The notes under the pieces were generated by a model. The model saw only the letters and a list, made by a program, of their open reading frames with translations, had not been told where the DNA came from and searched no databases. Shown here piece by piece: positions 24,425-32,303 of a stretch of DNA of 64,000 nt. Origin of the DNA: CAYTPI01 sp964439625 (GTDB lineage: Bacteria; Chloroflexota; Anaerolineae; Aggregatilineales; UBA3940). The stretch spans positions 8,212 to 72,211 of the forward strand of contig CAYTPI010000020.1 in assembly GCA_964439625.1 (NCBI GenBank), read 5' to 3'. Made by a program: the position numbers and the translations under genes. Each line of letters starts with the position of its first letter. Positions within the stretch are counted from its first letter, which is position 1.

Positions 24425-25474
24425 CTATACCTCAACATCAACGATACGACGGATGACAGCAAGCCCAACTGCCATCATTGTTAGACCAACACCAATCAAA
24501 GGCCAACCACAAGGAATTTGGGTTGCTGGAATGTAAGCCCCACCTCGGTCTGGACCATAGAATAGCTGCCCCATGTAAGACGGGCTGACGAACAACAGGA
24601 ATACAGCCAGCACAAGCGGCAGCAAGCCAATCAGAATGCCAGTCGCACGACCAGAAGCCGTAAGTACCTCAATTTCACCCTTGATACGAATACGCTCTCG
24701 AATAGTGAAGCTGATGACCTCAAGGATTTCAGCAAGATTACCACCGACTTCGCGCTGGATGTTGACAGCGGTAAAGACCAAATCAAGGTCCTCACTGCCA
24801 ATACGCGAAAGCATATTACTTAGTGTTGTATCAAAGGGTACACCGATGGACATCTCAGCCACGACACGCTTAAATTCATCGCTAGCAGGCGGAGGTGCTT
24901 CTCTCGCAACAGCTTCGAGAGCTTGAGGCACGCTGAAGCCTGCTCGCAGCGCATTGGTCCACAGCCCAAGAATGTCAACAAGCTGGTTGTTAAAAGCCTT
25001 CAACCGACGGCGCTGGCGAATGGTCACGTAAATGCGAGGAATAAACAAACCGATGATGAAGCCGACTCCAGCCCGTGGGCCGGGGAAGAACAGCCACATA
25101 ATCAGCGTTAAGCCAGTCGCTACGACAAAATGCATAATGAAATATTCAGTGACAGACAGCGGGACATTTGCTTTGCGCAACTGCCCACGAATATTTCCAG
25201 CGATACCACGGTTCGCAAGCATATTATCCAGTTTAGCATAGACCTCATCGCGGGATAAGCCGCCGGAGGCCGGAGCGTCAGATTGACCTGTTTGATCCTG
25301 TGGCCCTGGTGTCCACTCACTATCTAACTGACGCTGCAATTCCTCGAGACGCTGATCCTCAGCGCTTTGATTGCGGCGACGAAAAAAGATAAAGAGACTA
25401 ACAGCAATTAAGACAGGGAGCAGGCAAATAGCAACTATACCAATAATGCCTAACCCAATGATTGCTTCAAGCAT
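24425..25474 (-). CDS. tadB: Tad pilus inner-membrane platform protein TadB
   Basis: A 349-residue type II secretion F-domain protein. One N-terminal membrane segment (residues 5-32) precedes a charged region, then a pair of membrane segments near residues 115-155, a cytoplasmic F domain (about 165-290, 'QLVDILGLWTNALRAGFSVPQALEAVA', 'NMLSRIGSEDLDLVFTAVNIQREVGGNLAEIL') and C-terminal membrane segments including 'ATGILIGLLPLVLAVFLLFV'. This is the TadB arrangement. It is the partner of TadC in the pilus platform. The gap to tadA is 49 bases, in the same operon. Confidence 0.92.
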   Translation of the reverse strand: MLEAIIGLGIIGIVAICLLPVLIAVSLFIFFRRRNQSAEDQRLEELQRQLDSEWTPGPQDQTGQSDAPASGGLSRDEVYAKLDNMLANRGIAGNIRGQLRKANVPLSVTEYFIMHFVVATGLTLIMWLFFPGPRAGVGFIIGLFIPRIYVTIRQRRRLKAFNNQLVDILGLWTNALRAGFSVPQALEAVAREAPPPASDEFKRVVAEMSIGVPFDTTLSNMLSRIGSEDLDLVFTAVNIQREVGGNLAEILEVISFTIRERIRIKGEIEVLTASGRATGILIGLLPLVLAVFLLFVSPSYMGQLFYGPDRGGAYIPATQIPCGWPLIGVGLTMMAVGLAVIRRIVDVEV

Positions 25475-25523
25475 GGAACCTCCTCTAAGAGAGCCTATTT
25501 TCTAGCAAGCCAACACTGTCTGA

Positions 25524-26909
25524 CTAGCGGCGCGGGCCAAAGAAAATTGCGGGTGGAAGTTGAATACCCGCATCCAGGATTTTGTCGATGTTCTTAGGAC
25601 GCAGACCCGTTGGACGAGTACGCCCAATGATACGATCCCCATCCATACCAGTTTGCTCAAATTCGAAGATATCAGACATGGTGACCACATCACCTTCCAT
25701 ACCTTGGATTTCGGAGATTTTGACGATCTTGCGAGAGCCATCACGCATGCGGCTTTGGTGCACAATCATATGAACAGCAGATGATATCTGTTCACGGATG
25801 GCACGAATTGGTAAATCCATGCCAGCCATCAGGCACATTGTCTCTAAGCGAGCGAGTGTGTCACGCGGGGAGTTACTGTGCGCTGTACCCATCGACCCGT
25901 CGTGTCCGGTATTCATCGCTTGGATCAGGTCGAGTGCCTCACCACCACGAACCTCACCAACGACAATGCGGTCAGGGCGCATGCGGAGCGAGTTAATCAT
26001 CAGGTCGCGAATAGTAATTTCACCCTTACCTTCAATGTTCGGCGGGCGACTTTCCAAACGAACAACGTGCGGTTGACGAAGTTGTAGTTCAGCCGCGTTC
26101 TCAATCGTGACGATGCGATCTTCTTCTGGGATAAAGCTGGACAGGATGTTCAGGAGCGTTGTCTTACCGGAACCAGTGCCACCAGAGACCACAACATTAA
26201 ACCCGGCGATAACACAAGCCTTGAGAAATTCCATCATTTCAACAGTGGCAGTTCCAAAGTCGATAATGTTTTGCACTGTAAGCGGCACTTTGGAGAATTT
26301 GCGGATTGTGAGTGCAGACCCATCCAGCGCGATTGGTGGAATGACCGCATTAACACGTGATCCATCCGGTAGACGTGCGTCGACTGTTGGTGATGATTCG
26401 TCGATGCGGCGTCCAAGCGGTGCAACAATGCGATCAATGATGCGGCGGAGGTGCTCTTCGTCTTCAAAATGCACAGGCGCACGAGTCAAGTGCCCCTTCT
26501 TTTCGATGTAAATCTTGTCTGCACCGATTGTCATAATCTCAGTGATATCGGTATCTTCCAGCAGCGGTTCCAGCGGACCAAACCCCAACAACTCAGCCAC
26601 AATCTGCTCATGCAGACGGCGCCGTTCATTGCGGGCCAGCACAATATTTTCTTCAGCGAGAATTGTGTTGAACAGATCATCGATGCGCGCCCGCAGCTCA
26701 TCGGACTTTGACATATCAAAGACCTCACCGACGCCTAGGTCTTCTAACAAGCGACGCTGCACACGCTCTTTGACATCAATCCCGCCGACGCGCCCAATGT
26801 CTTTCATGACGGGTGTGCGTTGTACTGGGGAGTCACCTTCAGGACGATCTGAACGCCCATCCCCGGAACCACCAGTTTCAATTCTCTTTAATAAGCTACT
26901 ACCAGCCAT
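25524..26909 (-). CDS. tadA: Tad pilus assembly ATPase TadA/CpaF
   Basis: A 461-residue secretion ATPase of the CpaF/TadA family that forms a cytoplasmic hexamer and powers Flp pilus assembly. It has the N-terminal helical domain (about residues 60-130), the PAS-like part with 'VDARLPDGSRVNAVIPPIA', Walker A 'VVSGGTGSGKTTLLNIL', the Asp box 'EDRIVTIENAAELQL', Walker B region 'MRPDRIVVGEVRGGEALDL', and the His box 'TGHDGSMGTAHSNSPRDTL'. All key residues are present. An unusual Gly/Ser/Arg-rich N-terminus of about 35 residues is probably disordered. The gap from tadZ is 20 bases. Confidence 0.95.
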   Translation of the reverse strand: MAGSSLLKRIETGGSGDGRSDRPEGDSPVQRTPVMKDIGRVGGIDVKERVQRRLLEDLGVGEVFDMSKSDELRARIDDLFNTILAEENIVLARNERRRLHEQIVAELLGFGPLEPLLEDTDITEIMTIGADKIYIEKKGHLTRAPVHFEDEEHLRRIIDRIVAPLGRRIDESSPTVDARLPDGSRVNAVIPPIALDGSALTIRKFSKVPLTVQNIIDFGTATVEMMEFLKACVIAGFNVVVSGGTGSGKTTLLNILSSFIPEEDRIVTIENAAELQLRQPHVVRLESRPPNIEGKGEITIRDLMINSLRMRPDRIVVGEVRGGEALDLIQAMNTGHDGSMGTAHSNSPRDTLARLETMCLMAGMDLPIRAIREQISSAVHMIVHQSRMRDGSRKIVKISEIQGMEGDVVTMSDIFEFEQTGMDGDRIIGRTRPTGLRPKNIDKILDAGIQLPPAIFFGPRR

Positions 26910-26928
26910 TATAAGTTCTCCTCACTAT

Positions 26929-28233
26929 CTAGTTACCACCAAGCAAGTTACTGAATAACCCAGTACGCTTCGTCTGGGGCTCTGCAACCGTCTCTTGAAC
27001 TTGCTCACTGCCTTCAATTTCGGTACGAATGTGCTGCGCCAGTTTCATCAGCGGTTGCGCAGCAGGTGATCGCTTCGGATCGACGTTGACAATTGGAGTA
27101 CCGCGGTTGAGCAACTCTTCTGCAAGCGGCTCAATCGGGATAACCACGTTGACTGCCAACTTGAGGAAGTTTCCAATTTGCTCTGGCGTAATGCTGCTGC
27201 GCTCGGCATCATATCGATTGAGAACAAGCGTTTGCCCGCGCTCTATTGGAACCTCGTCGCCACCCTCGACCTCGGTTATCAGACCAGATAGGATGCGCGA
27301 GTCTTTAAGTGCTGACATGTTGGCCTGCGTAATCATGACGATATGGTCCGCAGACTGTAGAGCCGTCACAAGCACACCATCAATTGCTGTTGACGTATCT
27401 ACAATGATGTAATCATACAGTGGGCGTAGATCATTTAACAAGCGCCTAAGCCCTTCCGGCTGAAGCGGTTCAGCTTCTAGCGGGTTTGGCGGCGCAGTCA
27501 GCAAGCGTATGCCTGTATCATGTTCAATTACCACACCTTCTAAACCATGCTCATCTAACTCAGACTCCAACGCCATCCCAGCAGCATCAACCACATTATA
27601 CTGGGCACGCGTATTTAACGACACAGCGACATCACCCGCATAAACATTTGTGTCAACGATCAGAATATCTTTGTCAGGGGCCGATTTTTTTATCGCTGCC
27701 GCTAGGTTAACTGCAACCGTTGTTTTTCCTGTGCCGCCTTTCAGACTTGCAACCGTGACTATGCGCCCCTCAATCATACGCTTTTTCTTAACAGGTGTCT
27801 CTGGCTGCTCTGGTGAGGCGGTAGACGGGTCAGGGAGGGCAGACGTAGTTTCTACCGTCGCCATACTAGCGGCCCGTCGGATAGCGCTGGTTAATTCATC
27901 GCCTGAAATTGGCTTTGGCACAAAATCAACAGCGCCTGCTCGCATGGCTGAGCGCACATAATTCATATCATCTTGGACACTGACCACAATTACCTGAGTA
28001 TTTGGGTAGTCTTTCCGAATAATCTGAGTCGCTTCGATGCCGTTCATTCCGGGCATATTTATGTCCATCAAGACAACGCGTGGTTGGTATTCACGAACCT
28101 TCTGGACGGCCTCACGCCCGTCCTCTGCGAAGTCTAATACTTCAATATCATCCTCATACTCTAGCAAACGACGCGTTCCCTCACGGGTATCTTCGTTATC
28201 GTCACAGATGAGAATTTTGATCATGTCTGCCAT
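26929..28233 (-). CDS. CpaE/TadZ-like protein: receiver domain fused to ParA-type ATPase
   Basis: A 434-residue protein that probably localises the Tad machine. Residues 1-120 are a response-regulator receiver domain with 'ILICDDNED', the phospho-acceptor Asp57 in 'VVLMDINMPGMNG' and Lys in 'VPKPISG'. A Pro/Thr linker follows, then a ParA/MinD-type ATPase from about residue 150, with the deviant Walker A 'VASLKGGTGKTTVAVNLA' and 'YIIVDTSTAIDG'. Classical TadZ proteins have a receiver-like domain that has lost its Asp. Here the acidic pocket, the Asp and the Lys look intact, so it may still be phosphorylated. ATG 28233 (GGGA 6 bases upstream) is preferred over TTG 28245. It is the first gene of the operon. 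Confidence 0.9.
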   Translation of the reverse strand: MADMIKILICDDNEDTREGTRRLLEYEDDIEVLDFAEDGREAVQKVREYQPRVVLMDINMPGMNGIEATQIIRKDYPNTQVIVVSVQDDMNYVRSAMRAGAVDFVPKPISGDELTSAIRRAASMATVETTSALPDPSTASPEQPETPVKKKRMIEGRIVTVASLKGGTGKTTVAVNLAAAIKKSAPDKDILIVDTNVYAGDVAVSLNTRAQYNVVDAAGMALESELDEHGLEGVVIEHDTGIRLLTAPPNPLEAEPLQPEGLRRLLNDLRPLYDYIIVDTSTAIDGVLVTALQSADHIVMITQANMSALKDSRILSGLITEVEGGDEVPIERGQTLVLNRYDAERSSITPEQIGNFLKLAVNVVIPIEPLAEELLNRGTPIVNVDPKRSPAAQPLMKLAQHIRTEIEGSEQVQETVAEPQTKRTGLFSNLLGGN

Positions 28234-28262
28234 GTATTGTCCCAACCGGTGGAGTCACAGTC

Positions 28263-28283
28263 AAAAACAGGCTAACGCCTGCT
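28263..28283 (-). terminator. Possible leader hairpin with U-run before the tad operon
   Basis: On the minus strand, AGCAGGC and GCCTGTT pair around GTTA (7 pairs with one G-T), and the run TTTTT overlaps the end and continues. It sits about 30 bases before the tadZ/cpaE start and downstream of the promoter at 28431-28460. It could be a weak attenuator. The stem is short. Confidence 0.35.
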
Positions 28284-28527
28284 ATCTTACATAATCTTAC
28301 TTAGAATAATACCAATGTAGATGAACCTGTCTAAGTTTATCTCATTACAAGCAAAACGGCGTGTTTCATTTCTCAAAGGACCCCAATTTTGTCGAATAGT
28401 ATCGGGATTGTAAGCTTGGAAGCCATATATACTATACGTATCCGTCGCTATGCTCGTCAACCTACCAGCAGGTAGACAGGACTGAGATTACATCAGAATT
28501 GAAAACCTTAACCTAATACAAACTAAA
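28284..28527. other. Gene-free interval upstream of the tad operon
   Basis: No credible coding frame here. On the minus strand it holds the promoter at 28431-28460 and about 140 bases of untranslated leader. A short dyad, CTACC-AGCA-GGTAG (near 28461-28475), lies just upstream of the -35 box and could be a regulator site. No known riboswitch fold was recognised. Confidence 0.4.
28431..28460 (-). promoter_or_regulatory. Sigma-70-type promoter of the tad operon
   Basis: Minus strand: -35 box TTGACG at 28460-28455 and -10 box TATAGT at 28436-28431, separated by 18 bases. Transcription would begin near 28424, giving a leader of about 190 bases before the cpaE/tadZ ATG. The position, right after the terminator of the upstream kinase gene, supports the call. 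Confidence 0.55.
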
Positions 28528-28553
28528 ACCGGCTGTATATTTGTACAGCCGGT
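28528..28553 (-). terminator. Rho-independent terminator of the kinase gene
   Basis: Perfect 10-bp stem (ACCGGCTGTA with TACAGCCGGT) around a 6-base loop. On the minus strand it is followed by TTTTAGTTTG and lies 11 bases after the kinase stop codon. It separates the two-component genes from the tad operon. Confidence 0.82.
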
Positions 28554-28564
28554 CATACTTGACA

Positions 28565-29671
28565 TTACGCGAATTCGTCGAATTCAACTTCTTCGGTACC
28601 GGGTGGTGGCCCTTTTGGAATAGAAATTTCTATTCGCGCACCATTTGGCGTCGCTTCAACATGCAAGTCACCCCCTACAAGTGTGACACGTTCTTGTAAC
28701 GTGCCAAGTCCAAGCGCATCCTTTGTCTTCGCATCCAATTGAAGTTGCTCCGTGTCAACGGTACGACCGTTACTATCTACCACAGCCCGCACACGGTCAC
28801 CCGAAAGTTCCAGCTTCACTTCGATCTGGCTGGCCTCGCCGAGGTTACGTGCGCTAGAAAGGATGGCCTGAACGCCGCGGAATAACAAGACTTCCCGGTA
28901 AGCCTCTAACCGAGGGATTTGACCCGCGCTTTCGAAGTCCGTTGTGATTTCGTTTTTCTCACCATACTGTGTGATGTAGCGCTTGAGGGTCGGCGCTAAG
29001 CCCAGGTCTCCCAGCATCATTGGGCGCAACTCTTCAATAAAGCCGCGCACTTCCTGAAACGAAGAATTGGCTGAGGCTTTTAAGCGAACAAGTTCGACCC
29101 GGGCTCGCTCGACATCTTTATCGAACAACTTTTGACAGATTTCAGCCTGCAGAATGAAGTTCGTCAATGAGTGAGCTGGGCCATCGTGCATTTTACGTGC
29201 AAGCCGGTCACGCTCTTCTTCTTGCGCATCAATAATTTTGACAATGATCTCTTTGGCGTTGAAGCTTTCACTTTCATCTTCAACGTCGCCATTGGCACTA
29301 AGCGCCTGAATAATATTTTCTAATAGGCCAATCTGCGTGCGCGTAGCATCTTCCTGTGCTTGCAGCTTGTCTGTTTCAGCACGGATCATCATCAAGCGTT
29401 GTTGTGTTGACAACGCCTCATCATACGTTTCTTGGACGGTCACCCGCGGCACTTGTTCAATCTGCGAGCGAACTTTTTGGAGTTCACCCATTATGACGGC
29501 GTTACGTTGGGTTAACTGCTCGACTTGACCCTCAGACTGGAGAATTTTTTGTTCAATGTCTCGCTGTCGCCGCTGCAAAGTCTGAAGATCTGAACGGAGT
29601 GTTGAGACAAGTTCCTCGACATCGCTCAGTTCTTCTTCTGCTGCGTCAGTTTCAAAATCAAAGTCTGCCAT
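28565..29671 (-). CDS. DegS-like histidine kinase with degenerate ATP-binding domain
   Basis: A 368-residue soluble protein with no membrane segment. Residues 10-120 form a long coiled coil. The HisKA_3 dimerisation domain is clear, with His162 in 'EEERDRLARKMHDGPAHSL'. The C-terminal HATPase part keeps 'LGLGTLQERVTLVGG' (G2 region), but the N box reads 'RGVQAILSSARNL' where DegS-type kinases have 'QEALTNxxKHA'; the Glu and Asn are replaced (A269 and S273). The G1 box reads 'VVDSNGRTVD' instead of the DNGxG form. ATP binding may therefore be weak or lost. It lies 117 bases downstream of a DegU/NarL-type regulator and beside the tad operon, so it may control the pilus as a phosphatase or a scaffold. 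Confidence 0.85.
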   Translation of the reverse strand: MADFDFETDAAEEELSDVEELVSTLRSDLQTLQRRQRDIEQKILQSEGQVEQLTQRNAVIMGELQKVRSQIEQVPRVTVQETYDEALSTQQRLMMIRAETDKLQAQEDATRTQIGLLENIIQALSANGDVEDESESFNAKEIIVKIIDAQEEERDRLARKMHDGPAHSLTNFILQAEICQKLFDKDVERARVELVRLKASANSSFQEVRGFIEELRPMMLGDLGLAPTLKRYITQYGEKNEITTDFESAGQIPRLEAYREVLLFRGVQAILSSARNLGEASQIEVKLELSGDRVRAVVDSNGRTVDTEQLQLDAKTKDALGLGTLQERVTLVGGDLHVEATPNGARIEISIPKGPPPGTEEVEFDEFA

Positions 29672-29788
29672 CGCTTTACCTATCGGTAGCTCAAATGAAG
29701 AGTGATATGCTGCACTTTTAGTGTTTAGTCATATTTAAATAGTGTAACGCTGATGGAGCAACTTCCAAACAGGATAATCTTCCTGTTT

Positions 29789-30505
29789 TTAGCGTTCTGT
29801 TGTCGTATCCTTCAACCGTACCCACCCTCGGCGCAGTGCAAAAACCGCAGCCTGCGTGCGATCCTCTACTGCAAGCTTACGGAGGATGGAAGTCATGTGA
29901 TTTTTTACGGTCTGATGACTGATCTGCAGCGTACTAGCGATCTCTTTGTTACTGAGACCACGTGTCACATGCTGTAATATTTCCATTTCACGCGGGGAGA
30001 GCGGTGACAGAGACTCTGCTAAGTCGGCATAATACTCCCCTGCAACCGCTTCGACGCCTTTGTCCATCCATGTTTTTAGACCTTCTTCGTCGTAGACGAC
30101 ATCATTGACGACATAACGGCCCTGTACAACATGCCTAATAGCATCGACTAGCTTTTCTGGTTCAATTTCTTTGGCACAGTATGCCGCCGCTCCCGCTCGC
30201 ATAGCGTAAATGACTTGCTCGACGTTGTCATAAGCGGTCAACATGATGATACGCGTAGGCAACTTTTCTTGGCTAATCTTCTGAGTTACCTGGATGCCGT
30301 TCATTTTTGGCAAGTTAATATCCATAATAGCAACATCCGGTTCCATTCGTCGCAGGTCTGCAAGGGCGGCTTCACCGTCAGCACAATCTCCGATGACTTT
30401 GATATCCGCATGTTCTTCAAGATTGTATTGGATACCTTGGCGAAAAAAAGTGTGGTCATCAACAATGACGACGCTAATACTGCTCGGTGTTGTGGTTGGA
30501 GACAT
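29789..30505 (-). CDS. NarL/DegU-family response regulator
   Basis: A 238-residue DNA-binding regulator. The N-terminal receiver domain (residues 10-125) has the acidic pair 'VVIVDDHTFFRQG', the phospho-acceptor Asp62 in 'VAIMDINLPKMNG', and the conserved Thr and Lys (MLTAYD, CAKE). A linker of about 45 residues leads to a LuxR-type HTH (about 170-230, 'LSPREMEILQHVTRGLSNKEI', read as two adjoining pieces, with 'HQTVKNHMTSILRKL'). It is transcribed with the kinase gene downstream and probably pairs with it. Targets are unknown; the neighbouring tad operon is a plausible one. Confidence 0.93.
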   Translation of the reverse strand: MSPTTTPSSISVVIVDDHTFFRQGIQYNLEEHADIKVIGDCADGEAALADLRRMEPDVAIMDINLPKMNGIQVTQKISQEKLPTRIIMLTAYDNVEQVIYAMRAGAAAYCAKEIEPEKLVDAIRHVVQGRYVVNDVVYDEEGLKTWMDKGVEAVAGEYYADLAESLSPLSPREMEILQHVTRGLSNKEIASTLQISHQTVKNHMTSILRKLAVEDRTQAAVFALRRGWVRLKDTTTER

Positions 30506-30600
30506 AATAAAGCCCTACCCTAGGTTAGATAAAGTCAGCCAAGCGAGGAAAGATCAGATAATATATGAAGTCTATCATAACCCCGATAAGCGGGCAACTG

Positions 30601-32157
30601 TCACGGATTTAGGCAGGGTTTGTCTGGACTGACAGCGTATACCGTCATGGCTCCTAAATCGCTGCTTGCCTGCTGGTACTCAGGTTGTTCCGCAGCAGAC
30701 CACACCGGGCATAAGGCTGGGTCGGTGACAAGCTGGGTGTAAGCATCGCTCCAGCCCGGAAACACAATTACATACTGCGCTTCCTCTGCAATAATGTAGT
30801 CGAGTAGCTGCCGCTCGCTGTTCATAAAGGGAATAACCTCTGGTGAGACGAGGCCAGCCAAATCTAAAAGCGGGCGGGGAGCAAAATAGCCCATAGCCCC
30901 AATATCATGCAGGGCAATTAATGTGTCAGGCTCGGTATTAGCAGCAACCCACTGTGCAGACGCAACAATCTCATCCTCAATAAAAGCGACATCCTGGGCA
31001 TAGGCAGGTGCCCCCAACATGATTAGAATAGTAGGAAACAGCGCAGCGCAGACAACAGACCAAACCATACTGGCAGTGCGTTCAGCCTGATCACGCGAGC
31101 GAAGACGAACAACGCTAGCAGCCCCCCAGATTCCATAAATCACTAAGAAGGGAATTGTTGGCATAATGTAACGTCCATGTTGGAACGTCACTGGCAGACG
31201 ATATGCATACATTAACCAGTGCAACACAACCCAGATCAGCGGGAGCAGCAGCACACGATTATTACGGCGCACACTATTGACAACCATCGTAATGACCCCA
31301 GGCAGCAGCAATAGATGAGCCCCAACAAATGCAACATTAATCTGCCGCCAAAATCGGATCGTCAGTGGAAGGGTGCGCAGAATTTCATATTCCGTTTGCT
31401 TAGCATAGAAGGTATTGGGCAGCAGTACACCACTGATCGCATAGTTAAACCCAAGAAAAACAGCAAGAGCAGCCCCGAACCCGACGCCCGCCATTAAGCC
31501 CCACTTCAAACGATCTCCTAAAGGCCCATTGACGCTAAACCCATAGAGCCCCGCAATTGCGAGTGCAAGTGCCCCCTCTGGGCGAGTCAACATTAGTACA
31601 CCGCCGAACAAGCCGAGAGTAAGCCCTTCCCTTGGGGAGTGTCCGCGCTTAGCCGGGTCATGACGAATGACACCACGCCAAAACCAGATCAATAGGGCAG
31701 TAAAGAGAATGGTCTCCATTCCTGAAGCTGCCATCCAAACCATATGCCACTCAACAGCAACAGCAAGGCCAATCAACGTGGCAAAAGCTGGTTTATCATC
31801 ACTCAAGAAACGTGCGGCACCAAGGGCCGCGGCTATCAGGCAGAGCAAGCCGACGAAGTTCGTCCACCAAAATGCATTCAACCATTGGCCCGGCACGAGC
31901 AGTGGTGTCCATAAAAGTGATGTTGATCCGGTACTCGGTTGCCCAGCAACAAAGGCCCATTGACCGTTTTCAGCGAGATTACGTGCGTAAGTTTGATAAA
32001 TCCACGCATCGTCAAGCGGAAAACCAAAGCCCGCATTTTGAAGGTAGCCAGTCAGTAAGTAAACACCTTGGGCAAGAATACATATAATGACCAACACAAG
32101 GTCACGCTGGCGGGTTGACCAAGTTACTAAATTGAAAGTGGCTTTGAAGTAGCCCAT
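30601..32157 (-). CDS. Polytopic GT-C-like glycosyltransferase
   Basis: A 518-residue membrane protein with about 11-12 hydrophobic segments and a C-terminal outer domain of about 115 residues. The first outer loop has 'GFPLDDAWIYQTYARNLAENG', with the paired acidic residues expected of GT-C enzymes that use lipid-linked sugars. The C-terminal domain includes 'LHDIGAMGYFAPRPLLDLAGLVS'. The protein at 38485-40071 shares both features (DDAYITYRYAYNIASG and GDIGAVGWYSNAPLLDTLGL), so the two are paralogues at opposite ends of this sub-cluster and on opposite strands. Donor and acceptor are unknown. Confidence 0.8.
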   Translation of the reverse strand: MGYFKATFNLVTWSTRQRDLVLVIICILAQGVYLLTGYLQNAGFGFPLDDAWIYQTYARNLAENGQWAFVAGQPSTGSTSLLWTPLLVPGQWLNAFWWTNFVGLLCLIAAALGAARFLSDDKPAFATLIGLAVAVEWHMVWMAASGMETILFTALLIWFWRGVIRHDPAKRGHSPREGLTLGLFGGVLMLTRPEGALALAIAGLYGFSVNGPLGDRLKWGLMAGVGFGAALAVFLGFNYAISGVLLPNTFYAKQTEYEILRTLPLTIRFWRQINVAFVGAHLLLLPGVITMVVNSVRRNNRVLLLPLIWVVLHWLMYAYRLPVTFQHGRYIMPTIPFLVIYGIWGAASVVRLRSRDQAERTASMVWSVVCAALFPTILIMLGAPAYAQDVAFIEDEIVASAQWVAANTEPDTLIALHDIGAMGYFAPRPLLDLAGLVSPEVIPFMNSERQLLDYIIAEEAQYVIVFPGWSDAYTQLVTDPALCPVWSAAEQPEYQQASSDLGAMTVYAVSPDKPCLNP

Positions 32158-32303
32158 AAGTCGCTATCATTTCGTTGAATCAGGCTTCGGTTAGGTGAGA
32201 TGGTAATCTTAATGAGCGCTGTCTGCACCTTGATGGAACATTTTCGAGATATCAAGCGTTTTATAGGTAGAGATACGATCAAAGAAAGAAGGCAGCGAAC
32301 GGA

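Noticed and set aside
23416..26909. Calling the tad genes a type II secretion system
   Set aside because: The ATPase is of the CpaF type, and two separate F-domain proteins and a CpaE-like protein are present; no secretin or pseudopilins.
28284..28527. Riboswitch in the tad leader
   Set aside because: No fold or conserved core of a known class was recognised.
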